Below, piece by piece: positions 38,601 to 53,600 of a stretch of DNA of 64,000 nt. Below the pieces are notes generated by a model. It was not told the DNA's origin and ran no database searches. It saw nothing but the letters and a program-made list of their open reading frames with translations. Position 1 is the first letter of the stretch. Each line of letters starts with the position of its first letter. The position numbers and the translations under genes were made by a program. Origin of the DNA: Eledone cirrhosa (taxonomy: Eukaryota; Mollusca; Cephalopoda; Octopoda; Eledonidae); contig OZ024748.1 in the NCBI GenBank assembly GCA_964016885.1, positions 26,233,515-26,297,514 on the forward strand, in the 5' to 3' direction.

Positions 38601-41600
38601 TACCATCACAACTACAGGTGCAACACCTACCACAACACTTGCAGTTACAACACCTACCACAACTATAGGTACAGCACCTACCACAACAACTACACGTACA
38701 ACACCTGCCGCGACAACTACAGGTACAACACCTGCCGTGACAACTACAGGTACAACACCTACCACAACTACAGGTACAACACCTGCCACAACAACTACAG
38801 TTATAACACCTACCAAGACAACTACAGGTACGACACCTACAGTTACAACACCTACCACAACAGTTACAGGTACAACACCGACAGTTACAACACCTACCAC
38901 AACAAGAACAGGTACAACACCTACCACACCTACCATAAAAACTACAGGTACAACACCTACCACAACAACTACAGGTACAACACCTACCACGACCACTACA
39001 GATACAACACCTACCACAACAACTACAGCTACAACACCTACCACAACAACTACAGGTACAACATCTAACACAACAACTACATATACAACACCTACCATAA
39101 CAACTACAGGTACAACAACTACGGGTACAACACCTACCACGACCACTACAGATACAACACCTACCATAACAACTACAGGTACAACACCTGCCATAACAGT
39201 TACAGGGACAACACCCAACACAACAACTACAGGTACAACACCTATCATAACAACTAGAGGTACAACACCTCCCATAACAGCTACAGGTACAACACCTAGC
39301 GCAACTACAGGTACAACACCTACCAGAACAGTTAGAGGTAGAACACCTACCATATCACTTACAGGTACAACACCTACCGTATCACCTACAGTTACAACAC
39401 CTACCGCAACAACAGTTACAACACCTAGCACAACTACAGGTACAACACCAACCACGAGAACTACAGGTTCAACACCTACCAGAACAACAGCAGGTACAAC
39501 ACCTACCATAACAACTACAGGTACAACACCTACCATCACAACTACAGGTGCAACACCTACCACAACAATTGCAGTTACAACACCTACCACAACAACTACA
39601 GGTACAGCACCTACCACAACAACTACACGTACAACACCTACGACAACATCTACACGTACAACACCTACCACAACTACAGGTAAAACACCTACCACAACAA
39701 CTACAGGTACAACACCTACCACAACAACAGGTACAACACCTACCATGACAGCTACAGGTACAACAACTACCACAACAACTACAGGTACAGCACCTACCAT
39801 AAAAACAACAGTTACAACACCTACCACAACAACTACAGGTACAACATCTACCATGACAGCTACAGGTACAACACCTACCACAACAACTACAGCTACAACC
39901 CCTACCATAAAAACAACAGTTACAACACCTACCACAACAGCTAGAGGTACAACACCTACCATGACAACTACAGTTACAACACCTACCACAACAATTACAG
40001 ATACAACCCCTACCACAACAACTACAGGTACAATACCTTCCACAACAACAAGTACAACAGCTACAGGTACAACACCTACCACAACAACTACAGGTACAAC
40101 AACTACCATAAAAACAACAGGTACAACACCTACCTCAACAACTACAGGTACAACACCTAACACAACAACTACAGGTACAACACCTACCACAACAACTACA
40201 GGAACAACACCAACCATGAAAACTACAGGTACAACACCTACCATGACAGTTACAGGTACAACACCTACCACAACAACTACAGGTACAACACCTACCATGA
40301 CAGCTACAGGTACAACACCTACCACAAAAACTACAGGTACAACACCTATCATGCAAACTACAGGTACAACACCTACCATGACAGTTACAGGTACAAAACC
40401 TACCACAACAACTACAGGTACAACACCTACCACAACTGCAGGTACAAAACCTACCACAACAATTACAGGTACAACCCCTACCACAACAACTACAGGTACA
40501 ACACCTACCACAACAACTACAGGTAGAACACCTACCACAACAACAAGTACAATACCTACAACAACACCTACCATGACAACTACAGGTACAACACGTACTA
40601 AAACAACTACAGGTACAACACGTACTAAAACAACTACAGGTACAACACCTACCATAACAACTACAGGTACAACACCTACCATGACCGCTACAGGTACAAC
40701 ACCTTCCACAACAACACCTACCATGACAACTACAGGTACAACACCTACCATAACAACTACAGGTGCAACACCTACCGCAACAACTACAGGTACAACACCT
40801 ATCATAACAGCTACAGGTACAACACCTGCTACACGTACAAAACCTACCACAACAACTACAGTTACAACACCTACCTCAACAGTTCCGGGTACAACACCCA
40901 CCATGACAACTGCAGGTACAACAACTACCACGACAGCTACAACACCTACCATAAGAACTACAGGTACAACACCTACCACAACAGCTACAGGTACAACACC
41001 TGCCACAACAGCTACCGGTACAACACCTACCACAACAACAAATACAACGACTACCACAACAACTACAGCTACAACACCTACGATGACAGCTATAGGTAAA
41101 AATCTTACCACAACTCCAATTGTGACACTTTTAGCAACAGCTATAGATGAAATGAGAACAACACACATTAAACAAACTACAACATCTATATTACCAAGCA
41201 ACAATACAACACTGTTTCTAGAAACATTAACACCCAATATAACAACACAATCAACACCAGAAATGGTAACAATAGAATTAACAAGTAAAACAAAGGGACT
41301 GAATATGACTGAATCTATATTGAAACCATTTCATAATGAAACAACCAAATGGATAGAGGAGGACGAAATTAATAAAATATTATTAAATGAAACTACTACA
41401 GAAGGAATAACCAGAAATCCATTATTAACAAAACTAATAACACAGCCCATACATGAAACAACAGAAATAAAAGGTTTAAACATAACAGAAGCTACAAAAC
41501 TATATAAAGAAATAACAGGGAGGACAGGAACAGAAGCCTCATATAATAAAACAATAACAAAAGATAAAACATATGATGGCACAACAAAAGCGGCAGTAAT

Positions 41601-44600
41601 TACAGAGGGAATATTAAAAAGCTCTGCAGACACAATTGTAGGGGGAAAAGAATCTACAGACCAAATAGCCACTAAAACAACATTGACGAAAATACGTACT
41701 GGAGAATTTACACCTAAAATAGAGATAGTCTCCAAAGCTACAATATCGGACCACTTTCAAGTCACGACACCAATCAGTAAAAACGTAACCCACACAGAAA
41801 TTACAAAAAAAGCAAAAATAACAATAAGAAACCAGACAGCAGAGGAGGAATTGTTTATACCAACAGCGACAACTCTAGAGAAAAAAGCTCAAATGACTAC
41901 GGAAACGACAACTAAAGAACAACAGAGAACTAGTATAGAATATAGGAATAAAACATCCACAGAAAAAACACACAAATTTACAACGCAGGCAAGGAAAACA
42001 GAAATCCTCAATAAAACATTCATAGAAAATACAACAACAACAGCAACAGCAAAGTTTACATCAACGAGTCAAATTCAAAGAAATACTGCTAAATATATAG
42101 CACTGAGTAGCACATCTGAAACGACCAGTGTTTCATCTACTGAACACACCTATATAACACCATCTACAGACAAAACTACTAGCATTAAGTATACAACTGA
42201 GACATCAACTGAAAAACCACTACCTATCAAGACACCTACAAGCACAGCTGAAAAGATCACTGAAACAGCAACAACATCACAGCTTCCTTCAACAAGTGAA
42301 ATCCATATAGAAACTCCTAAATCTACTTCTGAACTACCTCATATAACTGACATTGAAACAAGTACAGTCGAAAGAACAACACAAATGACAGATATTGAAA
42401 CTGAACGCACAACTCAGACAGAAATTACACCACAACTAACAACATCTCCTGAAGAAACAACTCTGTCTACTCAGGTAGAGGACATCGTAAAGGTGACACC
42501 AACACAAGTTGCTAGCACAATGCATACATCACCTGAAACAACAGTTGTTTCATCTCCTGAACAAACCTCTATAACACCTACAGATGAACTTACTAGTGTT
42601 GAATATACAACTGAGACATCAACTGAAAAACCACTACCTATCAACACACCTACAAGCACAGCAGAAAAGATCACTGAAACTATAACAGACACAACAGCAA
42701 CAACATCACAGCTTCCTTCAACAAGTGAAATCCATATAGAAACTCCTAAATCTACTTCTGAACTGCCTCATATAAGTGAGATTGAAACAAGTACAGTGGA
42801 AAGAACAACACAAATGACAGATATTGAAACTGAACGCACAACTCAGACAGAAATTACACCACAACTAACAACATCTCCTGAAGAAACAACTCTGTCTACT
42901 CAGGTAGAGGACATCGTAAAGGTGAGACCAACACAAGTTGCTAGCACAATGCATACATCACCTGAAACAACAGTTGTTTCATCTCCTGAACACACCTCTA
43001 TAACACCATCTACACACAAACTTACTAGTATTGAATATACAACTGAGATAACAACTGAAAAATCACTACCTATGACAACACCAACAAGCACAGCAGAAAA
43101 GATCACTGAAATTAGAACAGACACAACAGCAACGACATCACAGCTTCCTTCAACAAGTGAAATCCATATAGAAACTCCTAAATCTACTTCTGAACTGCCT
43201 CATATAACTGACATTGAAACAAGTACAGTGGAAAGAACAACACAACTTACAGATATTGAAACTGAGCGCACAACTCAGACAGAACTTACACCACAACAAA
43301 CAAGATCTCCTGAAGAAACCACTCTGTCTACTCAGGTAGAGGACATCAAAAGAGTGACAGCAACACAAGTTGCTAGCACAATGCATACATCACCTGAAAC
43401 AACAGTTGTTTCATCTCCTGAACACACTTCTATAACACCTACAGATGAACTCACTATTAAAGAATACACAACTGAAACATCAACTGAAAAATCACTACCT
43501 ATGACAACACCTACAAGCACAACAGAAAAGATCACTGAAACTATAACAGACACAACAGCAACAACATCACAGCTTCCTTCAACAAGTGAAATCCATATAG
43601 AAACTCCTAAATCTACTTCTGAACTGCCTCATATAACAGACATTGAAACAAGTACAGTGGAAAGAACAACACAAGTTACAGATATTGAAACTGAGCGCAC
43701 AACTCAGAAAGAAATTACACCACAACAAACAACATCTCCTGAAGAAACAACACTGTCTACTCAGGTAGAGGACATCGTAAAGGTGACACCAACACAAGTT
43801 GCTAGCACAATGCATACATCACCTGAAACAAAAGTTGTTTCATCTCCTGAACACACTTCTATAACACCTACAGATGAACTCACTATTAAAGAATACACAA
43901 CTGAGACATCAACTGAAAAATCACTACCTATGACAACACCTACAAGCACAGCAGAAAAGATCCCTGAAACTATAACAGACACAACAGCAACAACATCACA
44001 GCTTCCTTCAACAAGTGAAATCCATATAGAAACTCCTAAATCTACTTCTGAACTGCCTCATATAACAGACATTGAAACAAGTACAGTGGAAAGAACAACA
44101 CAAGTTACAGATATTGAAACTGAGCGCACAACTCAGACAGAAATTACACCACAACAAACAACATCTCCTGAAGAAACAACTCTGTCTACTCAGGTAGAGG
44201 AAATCGAAAAGGTGACACCAACACAAGTTGCTAGCACAATGCATACATCACCTGAAACAACAGTTGTTTCATCTCCAGAACACACCTCTATAACACCTAC
44301 ATATGAACTTACTAGTATTGAATATACAACTGAGACATCAACTGAAAAACCACTACCTATGACAACACCTACAAGCACAGCTGAAAAGATCACTGAAACT
44401 ATACCAGACACAACAGCAACAACATCACAGCTTCCTTCAACAAGTGAAATCCATATAGAAACTCCTAAATCTACTTCTGAACTGCCTCATATAACACACA
44501 TTGAAACAAGTACAGTGGAAAGAACAACACAAGTTACAGATATTGAAACTGAGCGCACAACTCAGACAGAAATTACACCACAACAAACAACATCTCCTGA

Positions 44601-47600
44601 AGAAACAACACTGTCTACTCAGGTAGAGGACATCGTAAAGGTGACACCAACACAAGTTGCTAGCACAATGCATACATCACCTGAAACAACAGTTGTTTCA
44701 TCTCCTGAACACACTTCTATAACACCTACAGATGAACTCACTATTAAAGAATACACAACTGAGACATCAACTGAAAAATCACTACCTATGACAACACCTA
44801 CAAGCACAGCAGAAAAGATCACTGAAACTATAACAGACACAACAGCAACAACATCACAGCTTCCTTCAACAAGTGAAATCCATATAGAAACTCCTAAATC
44901 TACTTCTGAACTGCCTCATATAACAGACATTGAAACAAGTACAGTGGAAAGAACAACACAAGTTACAGATATTGAAACTGAGCGCACAACTCAGACAGAA
45001 ATTACACCACAACAAACAACATCTCCTGAAGAAACAACTCTGTCTACTCAGGTAGAGGAAATCGAAAAGGTGACACCAACACAAGTTGCTAGCACAATGC
45101 ATACATCACCTGAAACAACAGTTGTTTCATCTCCTGAACAAACCTCTATAACACCTACAGATGAACTTACTAGTGTTGAATATACAACTGAGACATCAAC
45201 TGAAAAACCACTACCTATCAAGACACCTACAAGCACAGCAGAAAAGATCACTGAAACTATAACAGACACAACAGCAACAACATCACAGCTTCCTTCAACA
45301 AGTGAAATCCATATAGAAACTCCTAAATCTACTTCTGAACTGCCTCATATAACAGACATTGAAACAAGTACAGTGGAAAGAACAACACAAGTTACAGATA
45401 TTGAAACTGAGCGCACAACTCAGACAGAAATTACACCACAACAAACAACATCTCCTGAAGAAACAACACTGTCTACTCAGGTAGAGGACATCGTAAAGGT
45501 GACACCAACACAAGTTGCTAGCACAATGCATACATCACCTGAAACAACAGTTGTTTCATCTCCTGAACACACTTCTATAACACCTACAGATGAACTCACT
45601 ATTAAAGAATACACAACTGAGACATCAACTGAAAAATCACTACCTATGACAACACCTACAAGCACAGCAGAAAAGATCACTGAAACTATAACAGACACAA
45701 CAGCAACAACATCACAGCTTCCTTCAACAAGTGAAATCCATATAGAAACTCCTAAATCTACTTCTGAACTGCCTCATATAACAGACATTGAAACAAGTAC
45801 AGTGGAAAGAACAACACAAGTTACAGATATTGAAACTGAGCGCACAACTCAGACAGAAATTACACCACAACAAACAACATCTCCTGAAGAAACAACTCTG
45901 TCTACTCAGGTAGAGGAAATCGAAAAGGTGACACCAACACAAGTTGCTAGCACAATGCATACATCACCTGAAACAACAGTTGTTTCATCTCCTGAACACA
46001 CCTCTATAACACCATCTACACACAAACTTACTAGTATTGAATATACAACTGAGATAACAACTGAAAAATCACTACCTATGACAACACCAACAAGCACAGC
46101 AGAAAAGATCACTGAAATTAGAACAGACACAACAGCAACGACATCACAGCTTCCTTCAACAAGTGAAATCCATATAGAAACTCCTAAATCTACTTCTGAA
46201 CTGCCTCATATAACAGACATTGAAACAAGTACAGTGGAAAGAACAACACAAGTTACAGATATTGAAACTGAGCGCACAACTCAGACAGAAATTACACCAC
46301 AACAAACAACATCTCCTGAAGAAACAACTCTGTCTACTCAGGTAGAGGAAATCGAAAAGGTGACACCAACACAAGTTGCTAGCACAATGCATACATCACC
46401 TGAAACAACAGTTGTTTCATCTCCTGAACACACCTCTATAACACCATCTACACACAAACTTACTAGTATTGAATATACAACTGAGATAACAACTGAAAAA
46501 TCACTACCTATGACAACACCAACAAGCACAGCAGAAAAGATCACTGAAATTAGAACAGACACAACAGCAACGACATCACAGCTTCCTTCAACAAGTGAAA
46601 TCCATATAGAAACTCCTAAATCTACTTCTGAACTGCCTCATATAACAGACATTGAAACAAGTACAGTGGAAAGAACAACACAATTTACAGATATTGAAAC
46701 TGAACGCACAACTCAGACAGAAATTACACCACAACTAACAACATCTCCTGAAGAAACAACACTGTCTACTCAGGTAGAGGACATCGTAAAGGTGACACCA
46801 ACACAAGTTGCTAGCACAATGCATACAACAACTGAAACAACAGTTGTTTCATCTATTGAACAAACCTCTGTAGCACCATCTTCAGAGGAACTCACTAGTA
46901 TAAAATATACAACTGAGACATCAACTGAAAAATCACTACCTACAATAACACCGACAAGCACAGCAGAAAAGATCACTGAAACTATAACAGACACAACAAC
47001 AACAACATCACAGCTTCCTTCAACAAGTGAAATCCATATAGAAACTCCTAAATCTACTTCTGAACAGCCTCATATAAGTGAGATTGAAACAAGTACAGTG
47101 GAAAGAACAACACAATTTACAGATATTGAAACTGAACGCACAACTCAGACAGAACTTACACCACAACAAACAAGATCTCCTGAAGAAACAACTCTGTCTA
47201 CTCAGGTAGAGGACATCGAAAAGGTGAAACCAACACAAGTTGCTAGCACAATGCATACATCACCTGAAACAACAGTTGTTTCATCTCCAAAACACACCTC
47301 TATAACACCTACAGATGAACTTATTAGTATTGAATATACAACTGAGACATCAACTGAAAAACCACTACCTATCAAGACACCTACAAGCACAGCAGAAAAG
47401 ATCACTGAAACTAGAACAGACACAACAGCAACAACATCACAGGTTCCTTCAACAAGTGAAATCCATATAGAAACTCCTAAATCTACTTCTGAACTGCCTC
47501 ATATAACTGACATTGAAACAAGTACAGTGGAAAGAACAACACAACTTACAGATATTGAAACTGAGCGCACAACTCAGACAGAACTTACACCACAACAAAC

Positions 47601-50600
47601 AAGATCTCCTGAAGAAACAACTCTGTCTACTCAGGTAGAGGACATCAAAAGAGTGACAGCAACACAAGTTGCTAGCACAATGCATACATCACCTGAAACA
47701 ACAGTTGTTTCATCTCCTGAACACACTTCTATAACACCTACAGATGAACTCACTATTAAAGAATACACAACTGAAACATCAACTGAAAAATCACTACCTA
47801 TGACAACACCTACAAGCACAGCAGAAAAGATCACTGAAACTAGAACAGACACAACAGCAACAACATCACAGCTTCCTTCAACAAGTGAAATCCATATAGA
47901 AACTCCTAAATCTACTTCTGAACTGCCTCATATAACTGACATTGAAACAAGTACAGAGGAAAGAACAACACAAGTTACAGATATTGAAACTGAGCACACA
48001 ACTCAGACAGAAATTACACCACAACAAACAACATCTCCTGAAGAAACAACTCTGTCTACTCAGGTAGAGGAAATCGAAAAGGTGACACCAACACAAGTTG
48101 CTAGCACAATGCATACATCACCTGAAACAACAGTTGTTTCATCTCCTGAACACACTTCTATAACACCTACAGATGAACTCACTATTAAAGAATACACAAC
48201 TGAGACATCAACTGAAAAATCACTACCTATGACAACACCTACAAGCACAGCAGAAAAGATCACTGAAACTATAACAGACACAACAGCAACAACATCACAG
48301 CTTCCTTCAACAAGTGAAATCCATATAGAAACTCCTAAATCTACTTCTGAACTGCCTCATATAACAAACATTGAAACAAGTACAGTGGAAAGAACAACAC
48401 AAGTTACAGATATTGAAACTGAGCGCACAACTCAGACAGAAATTACACCACAACAAACAACATCTCCTGAAGAAACAACTCTGTCTACTCAGGTAGAGGA
48501 AATCGAAAAGGTGACACCAACACAAGTTGCTAGCACAATGCATACATCACCTGAAACAACAGTTGTTTCATCTCCTGAACAAACCTCTATAACACCTACA
48601 GATGAACTTACTAGTGTTGAATATACAACTGAGACATCAACTGAAAAACCACTACCTATCAAGACACCTACAAGCACAGCAGAAAAGATCACTGAAACTA
48701 TAACAGACACAACAGCAACAACATCACAGCTTCCTTCAACAAGTGAAATCCATATAGAAACTCCTAAATCTACTTCTGAACTGCCTCATATAACAGACAT
48801 TGAAACAAGTACAGTGGAAAGAACAACACAAGTTACAGATATTGAAACTGAGCGCACAACTCAGACAGAAATTACACCACAACAAACAACATCTCCTGAA
48901 GAAACAACACTGTCTACTCAGGTAGAGGACATCGTAAAGGTGACACCAACACAAGTTGCTAGCACAATGCATACATCACCTGAAACAACAGTTGTTTCAT
49001 CTCCTGAACACACTTCTATAACACCTACAGATGAACTCACTATTAAAGAATACACAACTGAGACATCAACTGAAAAATCACTACCTATGACAACACCTAC
49101 AAGCACAGCAGAAAAGATCACTGAAACTATAACAGACACAACAGCAACAACATCACAGCTTCCTTCAACAAGTGAAATCCATATAGAAACTCCTAAATCT
49201 ACTTCTGAACTGCCTCATATAACAGACATTGAAACAAGTACAGTGGAAAGAACAACACAAGTTACAGATATTGAAACTGAGCGCACAACTCAGACAGAAA
49301 TTACACCACAACAAACAACATCTCCTGAAGAAACAACTCTGTCTACTCAGGTAGAGGAAATCGAAAAGGTGACACCAACACAAGTTGCTAGCACAATGCA
49401 TACATCACCTGAAACAACAGTTGTTTCATCTCCTGAACACACCTCTATAACACCATCTACACACAAACTTACTAGTATTGAATATACAACTGAGATAACA
49501 ACTGAAAAATCACTACCTATGACAACACCAACAAGCACAGCAGAAAAGATCACTGAAATTAGAACAGACACAACAGCAACGACATCACAGCTTCCTTCAA
49601 CAAGTGAAATCCATATAGAAACTCCTAAATCTACTTCTGAACTGCCTCATATAACAGACATTGAAACAAGTACAGTGGAAAGAACAACACAAGTTACAGA
49701 TATTGAAACTGAGCGCACAACTCAGACAGAAATTACACCACAACAAACAACATCTCCTGAAGAAACAACTCTGTCTACTCAGGTAGAGGAAATCGAAAAG
49801 GTGACACCAACACAAGTTGCTAGCACAATGCATACATCACCTGAAACAACAGTTGTTTCATCTCCTGAACACACCTCTATAACACCATCTACACACAAAC
49901 TTACTAGTATTGAATATACAACTGAGATAACAACTGAAAAATCACTACCTATGACAACACCAACAAGCACAGCAGAAAAGATCACTGAAATTAGAACAGA
50001 CACAACAGCAACGACATCACAGCTTCCTTCAACAAGTGAAATCCATATAGAAACTCCTAAATCTACTTCTGAACTGCCTCATATAACAGACATTGAAACA
50101 AGTACAGTGGAAAGAACAACACAATTTACAGATATTGAAACTGAACGCACAACTCAGACAGAAATTACACCACAACTAACAACATCTCCTGAAGAAACAA
50201 CACTGTCTACTCAGGTAGAGGACATCGTAAAGGTGACACCAACACAAGTTGCTAGCACAATGCATACAACAACTGAAACAACAGTTGTTTCATCTATTGA
50301 ACAAACCTCTGTAGCACCATCTTCAGAGGAACTCACTAGTATAAAATATACAACTGAGACATCAACTGAAAAATCACTACCTACAATAACACCGACAAGC
50401 ACAGCAGAAAAGATCACTGAAACTATAACAGACACAACAACAACAACATCACAGCTTCCTTCAACAAGTGAAATCCATATAGAAACTCCTAAATCTACTT
50501 CTGAACAGCCTCATATAAGTGAGATTGAAACAAGTACAGTGGAAAGAACAACACAATTTACAGATATTGAAACTGAACGCACAACTCAGACAGAACTTAC

Positions 50601-53600
50601 ACCACAACAAACAAGATCTCCTGAAGAAACAACTCTGTCTACTCAGGTAGAGGACATCGAAAAGGTGAAACCAACACAAGTTGCTAGCACAATGCATACA
50701 TCACCTGAAACAACAGTTGTTTCATCTCCAAAACACACCTCTATAACACCTACAGATGAACTTATTAGTATTGAATATACAACTGAGACATCAACTGAAA
50801 AACCACTACCTATCAAGACACCTACAAGCACAGCAGAAAAGATCACTGAAACTAGAACAGACACAACAGCAACAACATCACAGGTTCCTTCAACAAGTGA
50901 AATCCATATAGAAACTCCTAAATCTACTTCTGAACTGCCTCATATAACTGACATTGAAACAAGTACAGTGGAAAGAACAACACAACTTACAGATATTGAA
51001 ACTGAGCGCACAACTCAGACAGAACTTACACCACAACAAACAAGATCTCCTGAAGAAACAACTCTGTCTACTCAGGTAGAGGACATCAAAAGAGTGACAG
51101 CAACACAAGTTGCTAGCACAATGCATACATCACCTGAAACAACAGTTGTTTCATCTCCTGAACACACTTCTATAACACCTACAGATGAACTCACTATTAA
51201 AGAATACACAACTGAAACATCAACTGAAAAATCACTACCTATGACAACACCTACAAGCACAGCAGAAAAGATCACTGAAACTAGAACAGACACAACAGCA
51301 ACAACATCACAGCTTCCTTCAACAAGTGAAATCCATATAGAAACTCCTAAATCTACTTCTGAACTGCCTCATATAACTGACATTGAAACAAGTACAGAGG
51401 AAAGAACAACACAAGTTACAGATATTGAAACTGAGCACACAACTCAGACAGAAATTACACCACAACAAACAACATCTCCTGAAGAAACAACAGTGTCTAC
51501 TCAGGTAGAGGACATCGTAAAGGTGACACCAACACAAGTTGCTAGCACAATGCATACAACAACTGAAACAACAGTTGTTTCATCTATTGAACAAACCTCT
51601 GTAGCACCATCTTCAGAGGAACTCACTAGTATAAAATATACAACTGAGACATCAACTGAAAAATCACTACCTACAATAACACCAACAAGCACAGCAGAAA
51701 AGATCACTGAAACTATAACAGACACAACAACAACAACATCACAGCTTCCTTCAACAAGTGAAATCCATATAGAAACTCCTAAATCTACTTCTGAACTGCC
51801 TCATATAAGTGAGATTGAAACAAGTACAGTGGAAAGAACAACACAATTTACAGATATTGAAACTGAACGCACAACTCAGACAGAAATTACACCACAACTA
51901 ACAACATCTCCTGAAGAAACCACTCTGTCTACTCAGTTAGAGGACATCAAAAGAGTGACAGCAACACAAGTTGCTAGCACGATGCATACATCACCTGAAA
52001 CAACAGTTGTTTCATCTCCTGAACACACCTCTATAACACCTACAGATGAACTCACTAGTATTGAATATACAACTGAGACATCAACTGAAAAATCACTACC
52101 TATGACAACACCTACAAGCACAGTAGAAAAAATCACTGAAACTAGAACAGACACAACAGCAACAACATCACAGCTTCCTTCAACAAGTGAAATCCATATA
52201 GAAACTCCTAAATCTACTTCTGAACTGCCTCATATAAGTGACATTGAAACAAGTACAGTGGAAAGAACAACACAAATTACAGATATTGAAACTGAGCGCA
52301 CAACTCAGATAGAAATTACACCACAGCAAACAACATCTCCTGAAGAAACAACACTGTCTACTCAGGTAGAGGACATCGTAAAGGTGACACCAACACAAGT
52401 TGCTAGCACAATGCATACATCACCTGAAACAACAGTTGTTTCATCTCCTGAACACACCTCTATAACACCTACAGATGAACTTACTAGTATTGAATATACA
52501 ACTGAGACATCAACTGAAAAACCACTACCTATCAAGACACCTACAAGCACAGCAGAACTGATCACTGAAACTAGAACAGACACAACAGCAACAACATCAC
52601 AGCTTCCTTCAACAAGTGATATCCATATAGAAACTCCTAAATCTACTTCTGAACTGCCTCATATAACTGACGTTGAAACAAGTACAGTGGAAAGAACAAC
52701 ACAAGTTACAGATATTGAAACTGAACGCACAACTCAGACAGAACTTACACCACAACAAACAAGATCTCCTGAAGAAACCACTCTGCCTACTCAGGTAGAG
52801 GACATCGAAAGAGTGACAGCAACACAAGTTGCTAGCACAAGGCATACATCACCTGAAACAACAGTTGTTTCATCTCCTGAACACACTTCTATGACACCTA
52901 CACATGAACTCACTATTAAAGAATACAAAACCGAGACATCAACTGAAAAATCACTACCTATGACAACACCTACAAGCACATCAGAAAAGATCACTGAAAC
53001 TAGAACAGACACAACAGCAACAACATCACAGCTTCCTTCAACAAGTGAAATTCATATTGAAACTCCTAAATCTACTTCTGAACTGCCTCATATAACTGAC
53101 ATTGAAACAAGTACAGTGGAAAGAACAACACAAGTTACAGATATTGAAACTGAGCGCACAACTCAGACAGAACTTACACCACAACAAACAAGATCTCCTG
53201 AAGAAACCACTCTGTCTACTCAGGTAGAGGACATCGTAAAGGTGACACCAACACAAGTTGCTAGCACAATGCATACATCACCTGAAACAACAGTTGTTTC
53301 ATCTCCTGAACACACCTCTATAACACCTACAGATGAACTTACTAGTATTGAATATACAACTGAGAGATCAACTGAAAAATCACTACCTATGACAACACCT
53401 ACAAGCACAGCAGAAAAGATCACTGAAACTAGAACAGACACAACAGCAACAACATCACAGCTTCCTTCAACAAGTGAAATCCATATAGAGACTCATAAAT
53501 CTACTTCTGAACTGCCTCATATAAGTGACATTGAAACAAGTACAGTGGAAAGAACAACACATATTACAGATATTGAAACTGAGCGCACAACTCAGACAGA

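Larger units (their letters stand above)
20940..41080 (+). repeat. Coding minisatellite, 27-bp (9-residue) unit, about 20 kb
   Basis: The basic unit is 'acaggtacaacacctacc' + 'acaacaact' (T-G-T-T-P-T-T-T-T), with frequent M, I, V, A, R, K or S substitutions at the last positions. Units of 24, 18 or 15 bp also occur, always in steps of three. By length it holds roughly 740 units. The composition is neutral and overwhelmingly Thr with regular Pro and Gly, an O-glycosylation substrate with few charges. Larger duplications are superimposed (see 32,461-36,976). Confidence 0.92.

Noticed and set aside
34421..39748. Plus-strand His/Gln/Leu-rich frames of 66-80 codons (34,421, 36,503, 39,548)
   Set aside because: They are in a different frame of the Thr-repeat exon. 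Two are identical only because they lie in the 2,082-bp duplication.
21115..40356. Minus-strand Cys-rich frames (CCTCSC-type), similar in look to keratin-associated proteins
   Set aside because: They are another antisense frame of the same 27-bp repeat, interrupted at random where unit length variants bring in stops.
20691..41237. Two very long minus-strand open frames (about 2,825 and 4,015 codons) giving a Val/Gly/Pro-rich elastin-like protein
   Set aside because: They are the antisense of the ACA/ACC/ACT/GGT/CCT repeat. The plus-strand frame is longer, is joined to a vWA exon by matched splice sites, and makes sense as a mucin. The minus frames have no splice context.
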